37,825 nt of DNA from Robiginitomaculum sp. (lineage in GTDB: Bacteria; Pseudomonadota; Alphaproteobacteria; Caulobacterales; Maricaulaceae): assembly GCA_002733905.1 (NCBI GenBank), contig NVXK01000012.1:1-37825 (forward strand), in the 5' to 3' direction. Both the position numbers and the translations under genes were made by a program. The notes under the pieces were generated by a model, which was not told the DNA's origin, did no database searches, and was given only the letters and a program-made list of their open reading frames with translations. Every line of letters starts with the position of its first letter. The stretch's first letter is position 1. This document shows positions 1 through 7,859 of this stretch, piece by piece.

Positions 1-77
1 CCCCCCTTACAACTGGCATCGAACCAGTGATAATAGTATGGTTCAGTTTTTTAATATAGTCCGAGTTAAATATCCCT

Positions 78-815
78 TCACTCTGGTATAATTTTTCCTT
101 TTTCGTTCATCAGACGATATGTAATTTTTGTTTCGACGCCACACCTTGATAAAGGTGCACCACTAATAAGTTTAGGTTGAAAAACCCATTTTTGAACAGA
201 CCTTAATGATGCTTCTCGAAATATTTCATCTGTGCAATATGTTGTGATAGCATCGGAGACGCGTCCATTTTTATTCACATTCATTGTAACTTTACAATGG
301 CCACTTTTGTTCGCTAAAGGGGGCATTCTTGGCGGAAAGCGCACCAGAGGTAGCGCATCTTTATCGGACCTATACGCCGTAGTTTCAGATGATTGGCTAC
401 ACTGCGCTAAACTATTGTCGGCTAAAGCGGCTTCAATCCGTTGTTTCTCTTTACGCTTCGCTTCATCTTTTTTTGCTTTTAGTATGTTGCGCTTTTTTTG
501 TTGCTCTGCTGTGAAGAGTTCAACCATGATAGTTCTCTGTCCATATTGAATTTTTTTTCCCGTTATAGCTTCCGTCATAGCTCTTGAAAAATTTTCGAGT
601 TCTGTATTTCGATAAAATAAATTTTTTGTATTTTTTGGTAAATAGCCATCTTTGGCGGCTTTAAAATTAATTTCAGGTGATGATTTCACCGTAAGTTCAC
701 ATGGCGTCACACAAGACTCTAAATAACTGTCATCTGTGTTATCGGTTAAAGAAATTGTCGCGCCAGACGGTGTCGATTCAAATTTAACAATTTCGGGGCC
801 ATTTGATCGTTTCAT
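78..815 (-). CDS. Lipoprotein-like protein with TonB C-terminal domain (start uncertain)
   Basis: From the first in-frame ATG this is 245 aa. Residues about 8-60 form a PEGA-like surface domain (STPSGA, then TPCELTV, KDGYLP). Residues about 101-133 are a highly charged, probably helical stretch. Residues about 160-235 match the TonB C-terminal fold: G-x-C-x-V pattern, GRVSDA, a cysteine-containing loop, then W-x-F-x-P and a final I-x-Y strand. No proline-rich TonB linker is present. The reading frame continues upstream of this ATG and encodes a good lipoprotein signal (hydrophobic run, then VINAC) between about 840 and 893, but no ATG, GTG or TTG lies in that frame. The only well-placed start (ATG at 886-884, GAG seven bases before it) is in another frame and stops after seven codons. 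Family knowledge suggests an envelope protein that may bind outer-membrane partners. It may be expressed from the internal ATG, or broken by a one-base shift. Confidence 0.6.
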   Translation of the reverse strand: MKRSNGPEIVKFESTPSGATISLTDNTDDSYLESCVTPCELTVKSSPEINFKAAKDGYLPKNTKNLFYRNTELENFSRAMTEAITGKKIQYGQRTIMVELFTAEQQKKRNILKAKKDEAKRKEKQRIEAALADNSLAQCSQSSETTAYRSDKDALPLVRFPPRMPPLANKSGHCKVTMNVNKNGRVSDAITTYCTDEIFREASLRSVQKWVFQPKLISGAPLSRCGVETKITYRLMNEKGKIIPE

Positions 816-1028
816 TGTTGAATGAGTTTGCGTAGCACAAGCATTGATAACGAATGTAGACGCTAATAGGGCAATAAATTTCGCATATTTTATCTCTATA
901 TTTTAGAATGCATACCAGACAGTAATAATTGCCTAAGTGCTTAAATCTGTCAACCTACCCCCATTGCAACTTGCTTGTACTTAAAGTACCACATCACTTA
1001 GGGTTGGGTCAAAATACGGAGAAATGTA

Positions 1029-1739
1029 ATGTTTAGATTTAGCGTGATAGTGCTTTTATCGATTGTTTCATCTGCATGTGCGACGAATGTACCCATGAAT
1101 GAAAAACAATTGGCTGATATTACAGCCAACAACATGGCTGCCATATTTATGACTTACTCAGGAGATCAAAATTGTTCACCTGCATCAATAATTATTATTA
1201 ATACATCAATGAAAACAGCGCATTCCATTAGAACTGGTGGGAAAAGCGTTGGCATGACAGTCGTGGCCCCTGGCGAATATAGTCTTCTTTCTGGTAGCTG
1301 TGGCATGCTTTCTTCTGGTGGTGTATCCGCCTCATTTACCGATTTGTATTATTGGTTTGAACCCGTTACGGTTAATAAAGGAGAGGTCCTTTATTTAGGG
1401 CATATGAACTGGGACGTAATTACAAAAAAGACGACATTTAGCGGCAGTGCCATAGCCAATGTTCTAAACAAGCCATTTGGCACAAAAGTTAAAAGTAACT
1501 TTTTCTTCTATACTATTGAAGGTGTATCCCATCGGGATCAAGTCGATGAATATCTACAAAAACATCACCCAGAATTACTAACGAGTTTGACGACAAGAAC
1601 GCCAAAGAGAAGAATTGATCGCGAAAATTATGAAAACATGATTAATGAATCATTCGCGAAAAATTCTGATGGGAGTTACCCGACGACACAAGAGGCTAAC
1701 CAAAAATTAAAAGAGGCTTTAAAACTCGGGTTACGATAA
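1029..1739 (+). CDS. Predicted outer-membrane or periplasmic lipoprotein, family unknown
   Basis: The protein is 236 aa. It starts with a short signal peptide and lipobox (VSSAC, Cys17), so a membrane-anchored lipoprotein is predicted. The start is supported by GGAGA six bases upstream of the ATG. After the lipobox the body is mostly beta-type (VAPGEYSLLSGSC, GEVLYLGHMNWD) up to about residue 170. A charged, helical C-terminal tail follows, carrying ENYENMINESFAKN and QEANQKLKEALKLG. The phrases APGEY and GEVLYLG resemble small lipoproteins whose beta-sandwich handles surface display, but I do not recognise a family. It is divergent from the TonB-domain lipoprotein gene; the 213-bp spacer must hold promoters for both. 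The two signal peptides are alike (both end in ACAT), which suggests a common origin or shared recruitment. Function is unknown. Confidence 0.65.
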   Translation: MFRFSVIVLLSIVSSACATNVPMNEKQLADITANNMAAIFMTYSGDQNCSPASIIIINTSMKTAHSIRTGGKSVGMTVVAPGEYSLLSGSCGMLSSGGVSASFTDLYYWFEPVTVNKGEVLYLGHMNWDVITKKTTFSGSAIANVLNKPFGTKVKSNFFFYTIEGVSHRDQVDEYLQKHHPELLTSLTTRTPKRRIDRENYENMINESFAKNSDGSYPTTQEANQKLKEALKLGLR

Positions 1740-1752
1740 AATAGTAAATCGC

Positions 1753-1878
1753 ATGCCTGCAATGATCCGCGAATACATTCGCGTATTTATTTATACGTAC
1801 CGTGAAGAATGGGGCCGCCTAAGTGGGAACGCTAATAATGAACGTGGGATAATAGAAACAGCCATAAAAAGACGCTAA
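1753..1878 (+). pseudogene. Possible remnant of a serine recombinase C-terminal coiled coil
   Basis: This 41-codon ORF lies 13 bases after the lipoprotein gene. Its product (REYIRVFIYTYREEWGRLSG, then NANNERGIIETAIKRR) follows the pattern of the helix that comes after the zinc ribbon in large serine recombinases: Y-x(4)-Y-x-x-E-W-x-R-L, then an R-x-x-(I/L)-E repeat. The catalytic domain and zinc ribbon are absent. If correct, it is the tail of a lost integrase, in keeping with the foreign-looking gene that follows. The match is from memory of the family pattern and is short, so chance resemblance is possible. Confidence 0.3.
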
Positions 1879-2228
1879 AGCCAAATAAACAACAGGTTTC
1901 GTATTATAGAAATTTCCCGACCTGCCGCCGCGGCAATGCCAATACCTCGAAACCTGGCCGCAAGATGGACAATATTCCTAACGACTATAAAATCACACCT
2001 CATTCAAGGTTTTTGAAAATTAAAATGGCCCCAATTTAAGGGGTTTTCAAGGCTGCTAATTTTGCTGTGATTTATCTCCACTCGGCTATTGCTGAGTTTC
2101 GGTATTTTTAAAATAGTCAGGCCTATTGTTGCAGGAGATGTTTTATGGTGTTCGAATAAATTGCCATGACACATCAATAAGTAACTGCTATTTACCAATC
2201 ATGCATTTTCCTCTGACACTGACACCTC
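1879..2228. other. Gene-free AT-rich stretch
   Basis: I see no convincing gene here. A 64-codon minus-strand ORF has no ribosome binding site and no recognisable protein features. A short GC-rich patch near 1920-1935 (CCTGCCGCCGCGGCA) is partly self-complementary. The stretch ends at the start of the release-factor-like gene with no clear Shine-Dalgarno sequence. It reads like decayed accessory DNA. Confidence 0.4.
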
Positions 2229-2741
2229 ATGCCCAATCGAAATGAACTTCTCGACATGAACGATGATAACTTGCTGCGACACTGCCGTCAGGAGTGCTAC
2301 CGAGCATCTGGCCCTGGAGGCCAACATCGCAACACCACGGATTCCGCGGTTCGGCTAACGGTGCTGGACGGTAGCGTGGTTGCCCTCTGCGCGGATCATC
2401 GATCGCAACACCGTAATCGCGCCGAGGCACTAAAACGCCTGCGATCGGCCATCGCGATCCAGCTACGTTTGCCAATAGCGCCAGACAGTGCATCTGGGAG
2501 CAAGTCCGAACGCTGGCAGGGGTCTTGGACATTAGGTAAAAAAGATCGACGCTATGCTGGGTTCATCGCTCATTTACTCGATATCCTCGCTCACTACGAA
2601 TGGGCCGTCGGTCTGGCGGCGAAAGGGCTCGGTATCTCAACGGGAAAACTTGTTCGTGTCCTCGCCAAAGATCCCCACGCATGGAACGCCGTCAACCAAG
2701 CGCGGGCGAAGCTAGATTTGGTGAATTTAAGGCGCCCCTAA
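2229..2741 (+). CDS. Peptide chain release factor-like protein (GGQ domain, no codon-recognition domain)
   Basis: This 170-aa protein has the catalytic RF-1 domain signature SGPGGQHRNTT (GGQ at residues 30-32). A basic helix rich in HRSQHRNRAEALKRLR follows. The GGQ loop enters the ribosomal peptidyl-transferase centre and triggers peptidyl-tRNA hydrolysis. Domains that read stop codons are absent, as in the ribosome-rescue factor ArfB. The last 50 residues (WAVGLAAKGLGISTGKLVRV and on) look like a small helix-turn-helix, not the basic ArfB tail. I recall similar stand-alone 'release factor-like' proteins from Planctomycetes and Verrucomicrobia. The gene is clearly richer in G+C than both neighbours and lacks a good Shine-Dalgarno sequence, so recent horizontal transfer is likely. 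A ribosome-rescue role is inferred. An alternative start is the ATG at 2256. Confidence 0.8.
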   Translation: MPNRNELLDMNDDNLLRHCRQECYRASGPGGQHRNTTDSAVRLTVLDGSVVALCADHRSQHRNRAEALKRLRSAIAIQLRLPIAPDSASGSKSERWQGSWTLGKKDRRYAGFIAHLLDILAHYEWAVGLAAKGLGISTGKLVRVLAKDPHAWNAVNQARAKLDLVNLRRP

Positions 2742-2831
2742 GCTTGCCGATGGCTTCACATTATCGTAGGATAAACCGCGATAATCTGACAGTTATCATG
2801 AAAAAATAATTCTGATATCAAATGAGTTTTT

Positions 2832-3377
2832 ATGCCAGATGCCGATACCATTATAAATCAAACCAAAAAATGGCTATCAAATGTCATCATTGCCCACACC
2901 CTCTGCCCTTTTGCGAAACGGGAGTATGACAATAATCGCATTCATTATGCAATTATTGAAACGACAGATTTACAGAGCCAATTAGAGCAAATCATTATGC
3001 AATGTGCCGCGTTGGATAATGATGCAGAAAGAGAAACGAGCTTATTAATATTTCCCCTCGCTCTCACTGATTTCGAAGATTATTTAGATATGCTAGAAAC
3101 TGCCACCGCCTTATTAGAGAGACAAGGGTATGAGGGTATTTATCAGTTAGCGAGTTTTCACCCTCACTATCGCTTTGCGAACACGCCCCATGATGACGCA
3201 AGTAATTATACCAATAGATCCCCTTATCCTATGCTGCATATTTTACGGGAAGCTAGCATTGAGGCCGCCTTAAAAAAATTTCCAAACCCAGAAAACATCC
3301 CTGACCGTAATATCAAATTGACGACGGAGCTAGGCTTGAATGTCATGAAGGCATTACTTGTTGATTGTTACAAATAA
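2832..3377 (+). CDS. DUF1415 family protein
   Basis: The 181-aa protein matches DUF1415 throughout: an early HTLCPFAKRE motif (about residues 22-31), a central QLASFHPHYRFA motif, and NRSPYPMLHILRE near residue 135. The conserved Cys and paired His residues suggest a metal or active site, but no function is established for the family. Length is normal and the ORF is intact. It has no signal peptide and is predicted cytosolic. It ends 10 bases before the 3' end of the opposing tRNA gene, so the two are convergent. Composition returns to the AT-rich local average after the preceding release-factor-like gene. Confidence 0.85.
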   Translation: MPDADTIINQTKKWLSNVIIAHTLCPFAKREYDNNRIHYAIIETTDLQSQLEQIIMQCAALDNDAERETSLLIFPLALTDFEDYLDMLETATALLERQGYEGIYQLASFHPHYRFANTPHDDASNYTNRSPYPMLHILREASIEAALKKFPNPENIPDRNIKLTTELGLNVMKALLVDCYK

Positions 3378-3387
3378 CGTAGGGACG

Positions 3388-3464
3388 TGGTGGGTGAGGA
3401 GGGACTTGAACCCCCGACCAGCCGGTTATGAGCCGGCGGCTCTAACCAGCTGAGCTACTCACCC
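3388..3464 (-). tRNA. tRNA with CAT anticodon, probably elongator tRNA-Met
   Basis: The minus strand folds as a 77-nt cloverleaf with a GGGTGAG/CTCACCC acceptor stem, a D arm with AGCTCAGCTGGTTAGAGC, a GCCGG/CCGGC anticodon stem around loop CTCATAA, and a T arm with GGTTCAAGTCC. The CCA end is encoded in the DNA. The anticodon CAT is at 3430-3428. The paired first base (G1-C72) excludes the initiator tRNA, which has a C-A mismatch there. A tRNA-Ile2 (lysidine-modified CAT) cannot be fully excluded from sequence alone, but the overall sequence is like elongator Met tRNAs of alphaproteobacteria. Confidence 0.93.
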
Positions 3465-3483
3465 CCAATTGGTTACAGCGCGT

Positions 3484-3512
3484 TGTATAGCGCGGAGAAT
3501 TGCGTATGAAAA
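3484..3512 (-). promoter_or_regulatory. Candidate promoter of the tRNA gene
   Basis: On the minus strand TTTTCA (3512-3507) and TATACA (3489-3484) are 17 bp apart and lie just upstream of the tRNA. The -10 box sits between CGCG repeats (GCGCGTTGTATAGCGCG on the plus strand). Matches are 4 of 6 and 5 of 6 to the sigma-70 consensus. Confidence 0.35.
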
Positions 3513-3624
3513 GCTTTAACTGAAGTTCATTATTGGTAAATCGTGCATTCATACGAATTATGTTAGTTCAAATGCACATAAAGCACTCCCCGAGTCCAAA
3601 ATGTGCGTATTGAAAGGAAAACCA

Positions 3625-4344
3625 ATGAAAAAAATCATCCTCATAACGGCAAGTATTCTCGCCATATCGTGTAGCCCCGTGAGCGCCCATGACGCGCCGA
3701 CCCTATCATCACCCCACATGACACAAGCGAAAATTTTTGTCTCGGCCACAGGATACGCCGCCCAGACGCCCGACCGTGCGAGTGTATCAGCAGGCGTTGT
3801 AACCCAAGGGAAAACGGCTGGTGAAGCTATGCATTTAAATGCGCGTAAAATGAACGCCGCCTTTGCCGCTCTCAAAACAGCAGGTATCAGAGAGAGCGAC
3901 ATTCAAACATCGCAAATGTCTTTGCAGCCAAAATATGATTATCAAGATCGCCGTGCGCCGCGGATTACAGGCTATGAAGTTCGCAATACAGTGCGGGCGC
4001 GCTCTAATAATCTTGAGAAAGTTGGCCCAATGCTGGACGCGCTTGTCAGTGCAGGTGTGAATACTATCAACGGTGTTACGTTTTCGATCAGAGACAGCAA
4101 GTCTGCCAAGAACAAAGCCCGTATGGACGCTATCAATGAAGCCCGTCAAAAAGCAGAAGGCATGGCACAAGCGGCCGGCGTTCGCCTTGGTCGTGTGCTC
4201 GAAATTCGTGAAAGTTCAAATAGCTATACGCCGCGCCCTGAAATGATGATGGTGAGAAGCGTGTCTGCGGATACATCCACACCAATTGCCGCTGGCGAGC
4301 AAACCCTACAGGTAACCGTGAATATCACTTACGCGATTGAATAG
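3625..4344 (+). CDS. Periplasmic SIMPL domain (DUF541) protein
   Basis: I chose the ATG at 3625 (239 aa) because AAAGGA lies seven bases before it and a signal peptide follows at once (MKKIILITASILAISC, then VSA before HDA). An upstream in-frame ATG at 3601 has neither. The mature part is a full SIMPL/DUF541 domain: IFVSATGYAAQTPDRASVSAG, TAGEAM.LNARKM, SDIQTSQMSLQPKYDY, ITGYEVRNTVRARSNNLEKV, AGVNTINGVTFSIRDS, then ARQKAEGMAQAAGVRLGRVL. Family members (E. coli YggE is the best known) are periplasmic or outer-membrane and affect stress resistance or signalling; no enzymatic activity is known. The signal peptide has a weak lipobox-like AISC, so lipidation is possible but less likely. A bidirectional terminator follows. 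Confidence 0.88.
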   Translation: MKKIILITASILAISCSPVSAHDAPTLSSPHMTQAKIFVSATGYAAQTPDRASVSAGVVTQGKTAGEAMHLNARKMNAAFAALKTAGIRESDIQTSQMSLQPKYDYQDRRAPRITGYEVRNTVRARSNNLEKVGPMLDALVSAGVNTINGVTFSIRDSKSAKNKARMDAINEARQKAEGMAQAAGVRLGRVLEIRESSNSYTPRPEMMMVRSVSADTSTPIAAGEQTLQVTVNITYAIE

Positions 4345-4365
4345 TCGGCCTGAGCATTACCCAAT

Positions 4366-4396
4366 AAAAAAGGCCCAACACTGTTTGGGCCTTTTT
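4366..4396 (+). terminator. Rho-independent terminator after the SIMPL gene (bidirectional)
   Basis: The stem AAAAAGGCCCAA pairs with TTGGGCCTTTTT around a short loop (ACACTGT), with a T run on the plus strand. The minus strand also ends in a T run, so it could stop transcription from the right as well. A very similar element, with the same CGTATTC flank, lies at 7257-7297. Confidence 0.85.
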
Positions 4397-4708
4397 CGTA
4401 TTCATTGCTTAGTCTTAAGTCTATTTTTATGCAAAAGCCCTGCTCCAACATCACCCGTTCTGACGGTACCATTTTTTCATATATGACCTCGTTTTAGAAC
4501 CTCTTATGATTGGGTGAAAAATGACCAATAAAAACAAATAAAAGAAGCATAAAAAGGCGCGTGAGTTTCATACAGTTTCTTTAGATTATATTGAACCTTT
4601 TGAAGAACATTGTTAAAAGACGTTCATTCACTTTTGAGTGCTTCAAACAAATATTACCCTGAAAATATGTATTTGTGGCTGCTTAATGTTACTCACATGC
4701 AGGACCCT
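4397..4708. other. Gene-free AT-rich stretch
   Basis: There is no supported gene on either strand. A 95-codon plus-strand ORF beginning at 4610 runs antisense through the end of the ABC exporter and has no coding features. I looked for a small double-glycine-leader peptide that the C39 exporter might once have processed and found none. Confidence 0.5.
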
Positions 4709-6778
4709 CTATTCCATAAGGTTATCAGGTTTGTCTATTTCTCTGACTTGCCCATTTCCCACATGAAAAACACGGTTAGCTGCATTAATGGCGGCGGGTC
4801 TGTGCGCAACAATAATTTGCGTGCCAGAGAGCTTGGTCAATTCTTCTATGACTTTTTTTTCTGTCTCTTGATCCAAATTTGCCGTTCCTTCGTCTAAGAA
4901 AATAATGTCAGGGTCATTATATAAAGCACGAGCCAAAAGAACACGCTGTTTCTGTCCACCTGACAAGATGGAGCCCATATCTCCAACAAGGCTTTGATAG
5001 CCCATTGGCATATTCATAATATCATCATGGACATGTGCTTGTTTTGCACAGGACTCTACTTTTTCAGCATCAATCTCAGGATCGAAAAAACTAATATTGT
5101 CATATAGAGAACCTGACAGAAGCCTATCATCTTGCATGACCACACCAATCTGTTTTCTTATGGCTCGGACGCCTATTGCGGAAATAGGGCGTCCATCATA
5201 AAGAATTTCACCTTCAATCGGATTATGCAAACCAATGAGGAGTTTGAGCAGTGTCGTTTTTCCCCCTCCTAATAACCCAACTATGGCAATTCGGTCTTTT
5301 GGGTTAATTGAAAAACTGACGTCATCCAAAATCCAAGGTTCATTATCGCCATAACGGAACTTTAGGTTTTTAACATCGATTTGTCCGGTTAAATTCTTAC
5401 CAACCATTAAAGGAGCATCAATGCCTTTTTCTTGGTCAGCGTAGACAATATCGGCCAAGCGTTCCAAATGTAGTCCGACTGTCTTGAATGAGAAAAACAG
5501 CCCTATAAGAGAATTAACCTTACTTGTAAATTGTCCGCAATAGGATTGAAAAGCGAAAAACATTCCCAATGTCAGCTTCTGATCAATCACCAACATTGCT
5601 CCTAGGTAATAAATTCCAAGCTCCAACAAACCAAATAATACGCCTCCGGCCGCACCTGCAGAAATTCCAAATCTCTGCAATCGCAGTCCAACATTCATAC
5701 TATCGGCGTAAGCATTTTGCCAAAAAGCATGGCGTTCTTGCTCCCTACCAAAAATTTTTATCGCCCGCGCTCCTCTAATGGTTTCTAAAAGGATCGTCTG
5801 CAAATCAGCATCTTTTTGTATCTGCTCTTCGGTCAATCGGATGACATATGGGAATGTGGCAAGACGAGATAAAAAGGACAGAACAAGCACACCACATACA
5901 ACACCGCAGAGCAAAGGCGAGTACAAAAACATGACAATAACGGTTACAAAGGCCATAATGCCGTCAAGCAGCACAGTGACAAAAACGGTTGTAAATAAAT
6001 CTTGTACGGGTTTTAAAGAACCCATACGAGACATGATGTCACCAATATGTCGTTTTTCAAAAAACGCAGCTTCCAACCGCATAACATGCCGCAAAATATT
6101 AGACCGCATCTGAAAATTCAAAAGCGTGCCAAAATACATGGATATTTAAGACCGCAAAGCGCCAATGGCCGTTTGTATTAATAATAGAACGGCAAAACCT
6201 AAAATAATAACTTTGAGAAAATTCGCATCACCTTTGGCAATCGCCTCATCAACGACCAGCTGGTTCACTAACGGCGATAACACAGCAAACACCTGAAGAA
6301 TGATTGTAATTCCGATGATCTGAAGAATTATCGGAATAAATCCCGTCATCTTTGACCATAGATCAAAAATGCGTACCCGCTCCTTATCTTCTTTTTTTTC
6401 GAAATTTGGTGTAGGTGTCAAATCCAGTGCAACACCGGTAAAATGCTTGGAAACTTCGGTGATAAGGAGGTCGCGTTTACCGCGTGCAGGATCATGAATG
6501 GTAACTTTCTTGCCTCTTACCTTTTTGAGAACCACAAAATGGTTGAGCCCCCAGTGAAGTATGCAAGGCATTTTAAGCTGACCTAAATCCTCAAGCTCAC
6601 ACCTTAATCCACGAGCGGATAAACCAAGTTGGTCAGCACAAATGGATAGCGAATTGAGGTTTGTCCCTTTAAGGGATACAGAAAATTTGCGGCGCAGTTC
6701 CATCAAACTCGTCTGATAGCCATAAAAGCCTGCAATCATTGCAATACAGGCAATACCACATTCAGCTGCTTCTCGCTC
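4709..6778 (-). pseudogene. Broken C39-peptidase ABC exporter (bacteriocin / type I secretion type)
   Basis: Read from the right, the frame holds a peptidase C39 domain (catalytic Cys in AAECGIAC at 6760-6758, His in HWGLNHFVVLKK, Asp in IHDPARG). Then come ABC-exporter membrane helices and an ATPase with Walker A (LLGGGKTT), signature LSGGQKQR, Walker B (IIFLDEGTANLD) and the H-loop (IIVAHRP). Such proteins cleave double-glycine leaders and export the peptide with an HlyD-type adaptor. Two lesions are visible. An in-frame TAA at 6148-6146 splits it; GALRS-stop-ISMYFGTLLNF reads straight through, and a Tyr is expected at the stop. Homology also starts abruptly at about 6775, and no ATG, GTG or TTG precedes the catalytic Cys in frame. 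The downstream half (ATG at 6139) is an intact ORF but would be a half transporter lacking the first helices. Confidence 0.88.
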
Positions 6779-7094
6779 AGCAGGTTTTCTTGAACCAGGG
6801 CAGGACGTAAATTTGCTCGTTGATGCGTTTCCTTACCAAAAATTTGGGGTTCAAAAGGGCACCATCAGAACTGTATCTACCTCGCCCTATCGTCCTGGTG
6901 AACTCGACGCGCCAATTCCTTACGACCAATCGGTTTACCGCGTAACGGTTGGCCTCTCTAAACAATCGGTCACTGCTTACGGTAAAGAAGTTCCGCTAAA
7001 ATCAGGCATGACCTTGCAAGGCGACCTCATTGTTGACCGCCGCACTCTCATGCAGTGGATGCTAGATCCGCTCATGACGTTACGACGAGGGTGA
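6762..7094 (+). pseudogene. 3' fragment of an HlyD-family secretion adaptor gene
   Basis: The reading frame from about 6762 encodes RSAGFLEPGQDVNLLVDAFP, then YQKFGVQKGTI, GELDAPIP, a VYRVTVGLSKQSV strand, VPLKSGMTLQGDLIVDRR and WMLDPLMTLRRG. This is the conserved C-terminal third of the periplasmic adaptor that pairs with C39 ABC exporters (membrane fusion protein of type I secretion). The N-terminal anchor and coiled coil are missing, and there is no proper start; the ORF opens only at a TTG. It faces the exporter pseudogene head to head and even overlaps it by a few codons near 6770. Functional systems usually have the adaptor and exporter in the same direction. The fragment therefore marks a rearrangement, probably an inversion, and is non-functional. 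Confidence 0.8.
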
Positions 7095-7256
7095 GGCTAT
7101 ACACGAGTAGTTTTGAGCGCCCCTAGCATTTCACGTTACTATTAAGAACAAGGGCTTTAAGAGGGGTGAAGTCTTTTTTGTTATGCTCTCTTTATAACAC
7201 TCGCATTGCACGAAAACGGGGCATGCCGTTGAGCAATAGATTTAGTCTCATAACAC

Positions 7257-7286
7257 AAAAAAGGCCCAAACTAATGTTGGGCCTTT
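7257..7286 (-). terminator. Rho-independent terminator after panD
   Basis: On the minus strand AAAGGCCCAA pairs with TTGGGCCTTT and a run of six T follows (7262-7257). It starts 24 bases after the panD stop codon. It resembles the element at 4366-4396 in stem sequence and in the adjacent CGTATTC. Confidence 0.85.
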
Positions 7287-7309
7287 CGTATTCGGGGTTT
7301 TGTCAAAGC

Positions 7310-7672
7310 TTAGTTCAGTTTTGGCATGATCACATCGTTGTTTTCGTCGAGGAGGACAACATTGGGGGCGTAGTTGCGGGCTTTTTCTATGTCCATTTGG
7401 CAATAGGTGATGATAATGATTTTATCGCCGATTTGTACGCGGCGTGCGGCGGCACCGTTAAGTCCAAAAGTTTTCGAACCACGGGGCGCTTCGATTGCGT
7501 AAGTGGTAAAACGTTCGCCATTGGTGATATTGAGAATATCGACCTGCTCATTTGGCAAAATTCCGCTGCGTTCCAGTAAATCCATATCGATAGAAATGGA
7601 CCCTTCATAATGCATATCAGCCTGTGTGACTGTTGCGCGGTGAATTTTACCTTTCATCATGGTGACGTTCAT
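7310..7672 (-). CDS. panD: Aspartate 1-decarboxylase proenzyme
   Basis: PanD decarboxylates L-aspartate to beta-alanine for pantothenate and coenzyme A synthesis. The 120-aa cytosolic protein has [14 protein letters not shown] at the N-terminus and YEGSISID at the processing site. Gly24-Ser25 is exactly where the proenzyme self-cleaves to create the pyruvoyl cofactor. [22 protein letters not shown] and the VVLLDENN tail complete the family pattern. A strong GGAGGA lies five bases before the ATG. It stands alone as a single gene, with its own terminator downstream. Length is normal and no key residue is missing. Confidence 0.95.
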   Translation of the reverse strand: MNVTMMKGKIHRATVTQADMHYEGSISIDMDLLERSGILPNEQVDILNITNGERFTTYAIEAPRGSKTFGLNGAAARRVQIGDKIIIITYCQMDIEKARNYAPNVVLLDENNDVIMPKLN

Positions 7673-7859
7673 GATTTTCCTCCAATATTGCCCACGAGAC
7701 AGTGCGGGTTACACAGTGCATATAGGGTGTTTTTCACAAAATTCAAATCATTGATCACAAAACCATGCAGAACTGTTATGTTGCGTTCAGATTCGCCTTA
7801 TTTTAGCCGTAAAACGTCTAAATATTGATATTAACACGCAACAAATGATTGGGTCAGCT

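Noticed and set aside
2004-2198. 64-codon minus-strand ORF
   Set aside because: No ribosome binding site, no recognisable motif, and low-complexity AT-rich DNA; treated as non-coding.
3388-3464. Initiator tRNA-Met
   Set aside because: Position 1 pairs with 72 (G-C) and the anticodon stem lacks the three G-C pairs in initiator form; an elongator-type tRNA is favoured.
4610-4897. 95-codon plus-strand ORF before and within the exporter pseudogene
   Set aside because: Half of it is antisense to the conserved ATPase C-terminus and it has no coding features of its own.
6777-6845. Minus-strand phrase ANLRPALVQENLLSE that seems to continue the exporter N-terminus
   Set aside because: It is in another frame and is the exact antisense of conserved HlyD sequence (SAGFLEPGQDVNLL); the resemblance is judged accidental.
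7166-7579. 137-codon plus-strand ORF
   Set aside because: It is antisense to panD, whose family motifs and ribosome site are clear, and it crosses the panD terminator.
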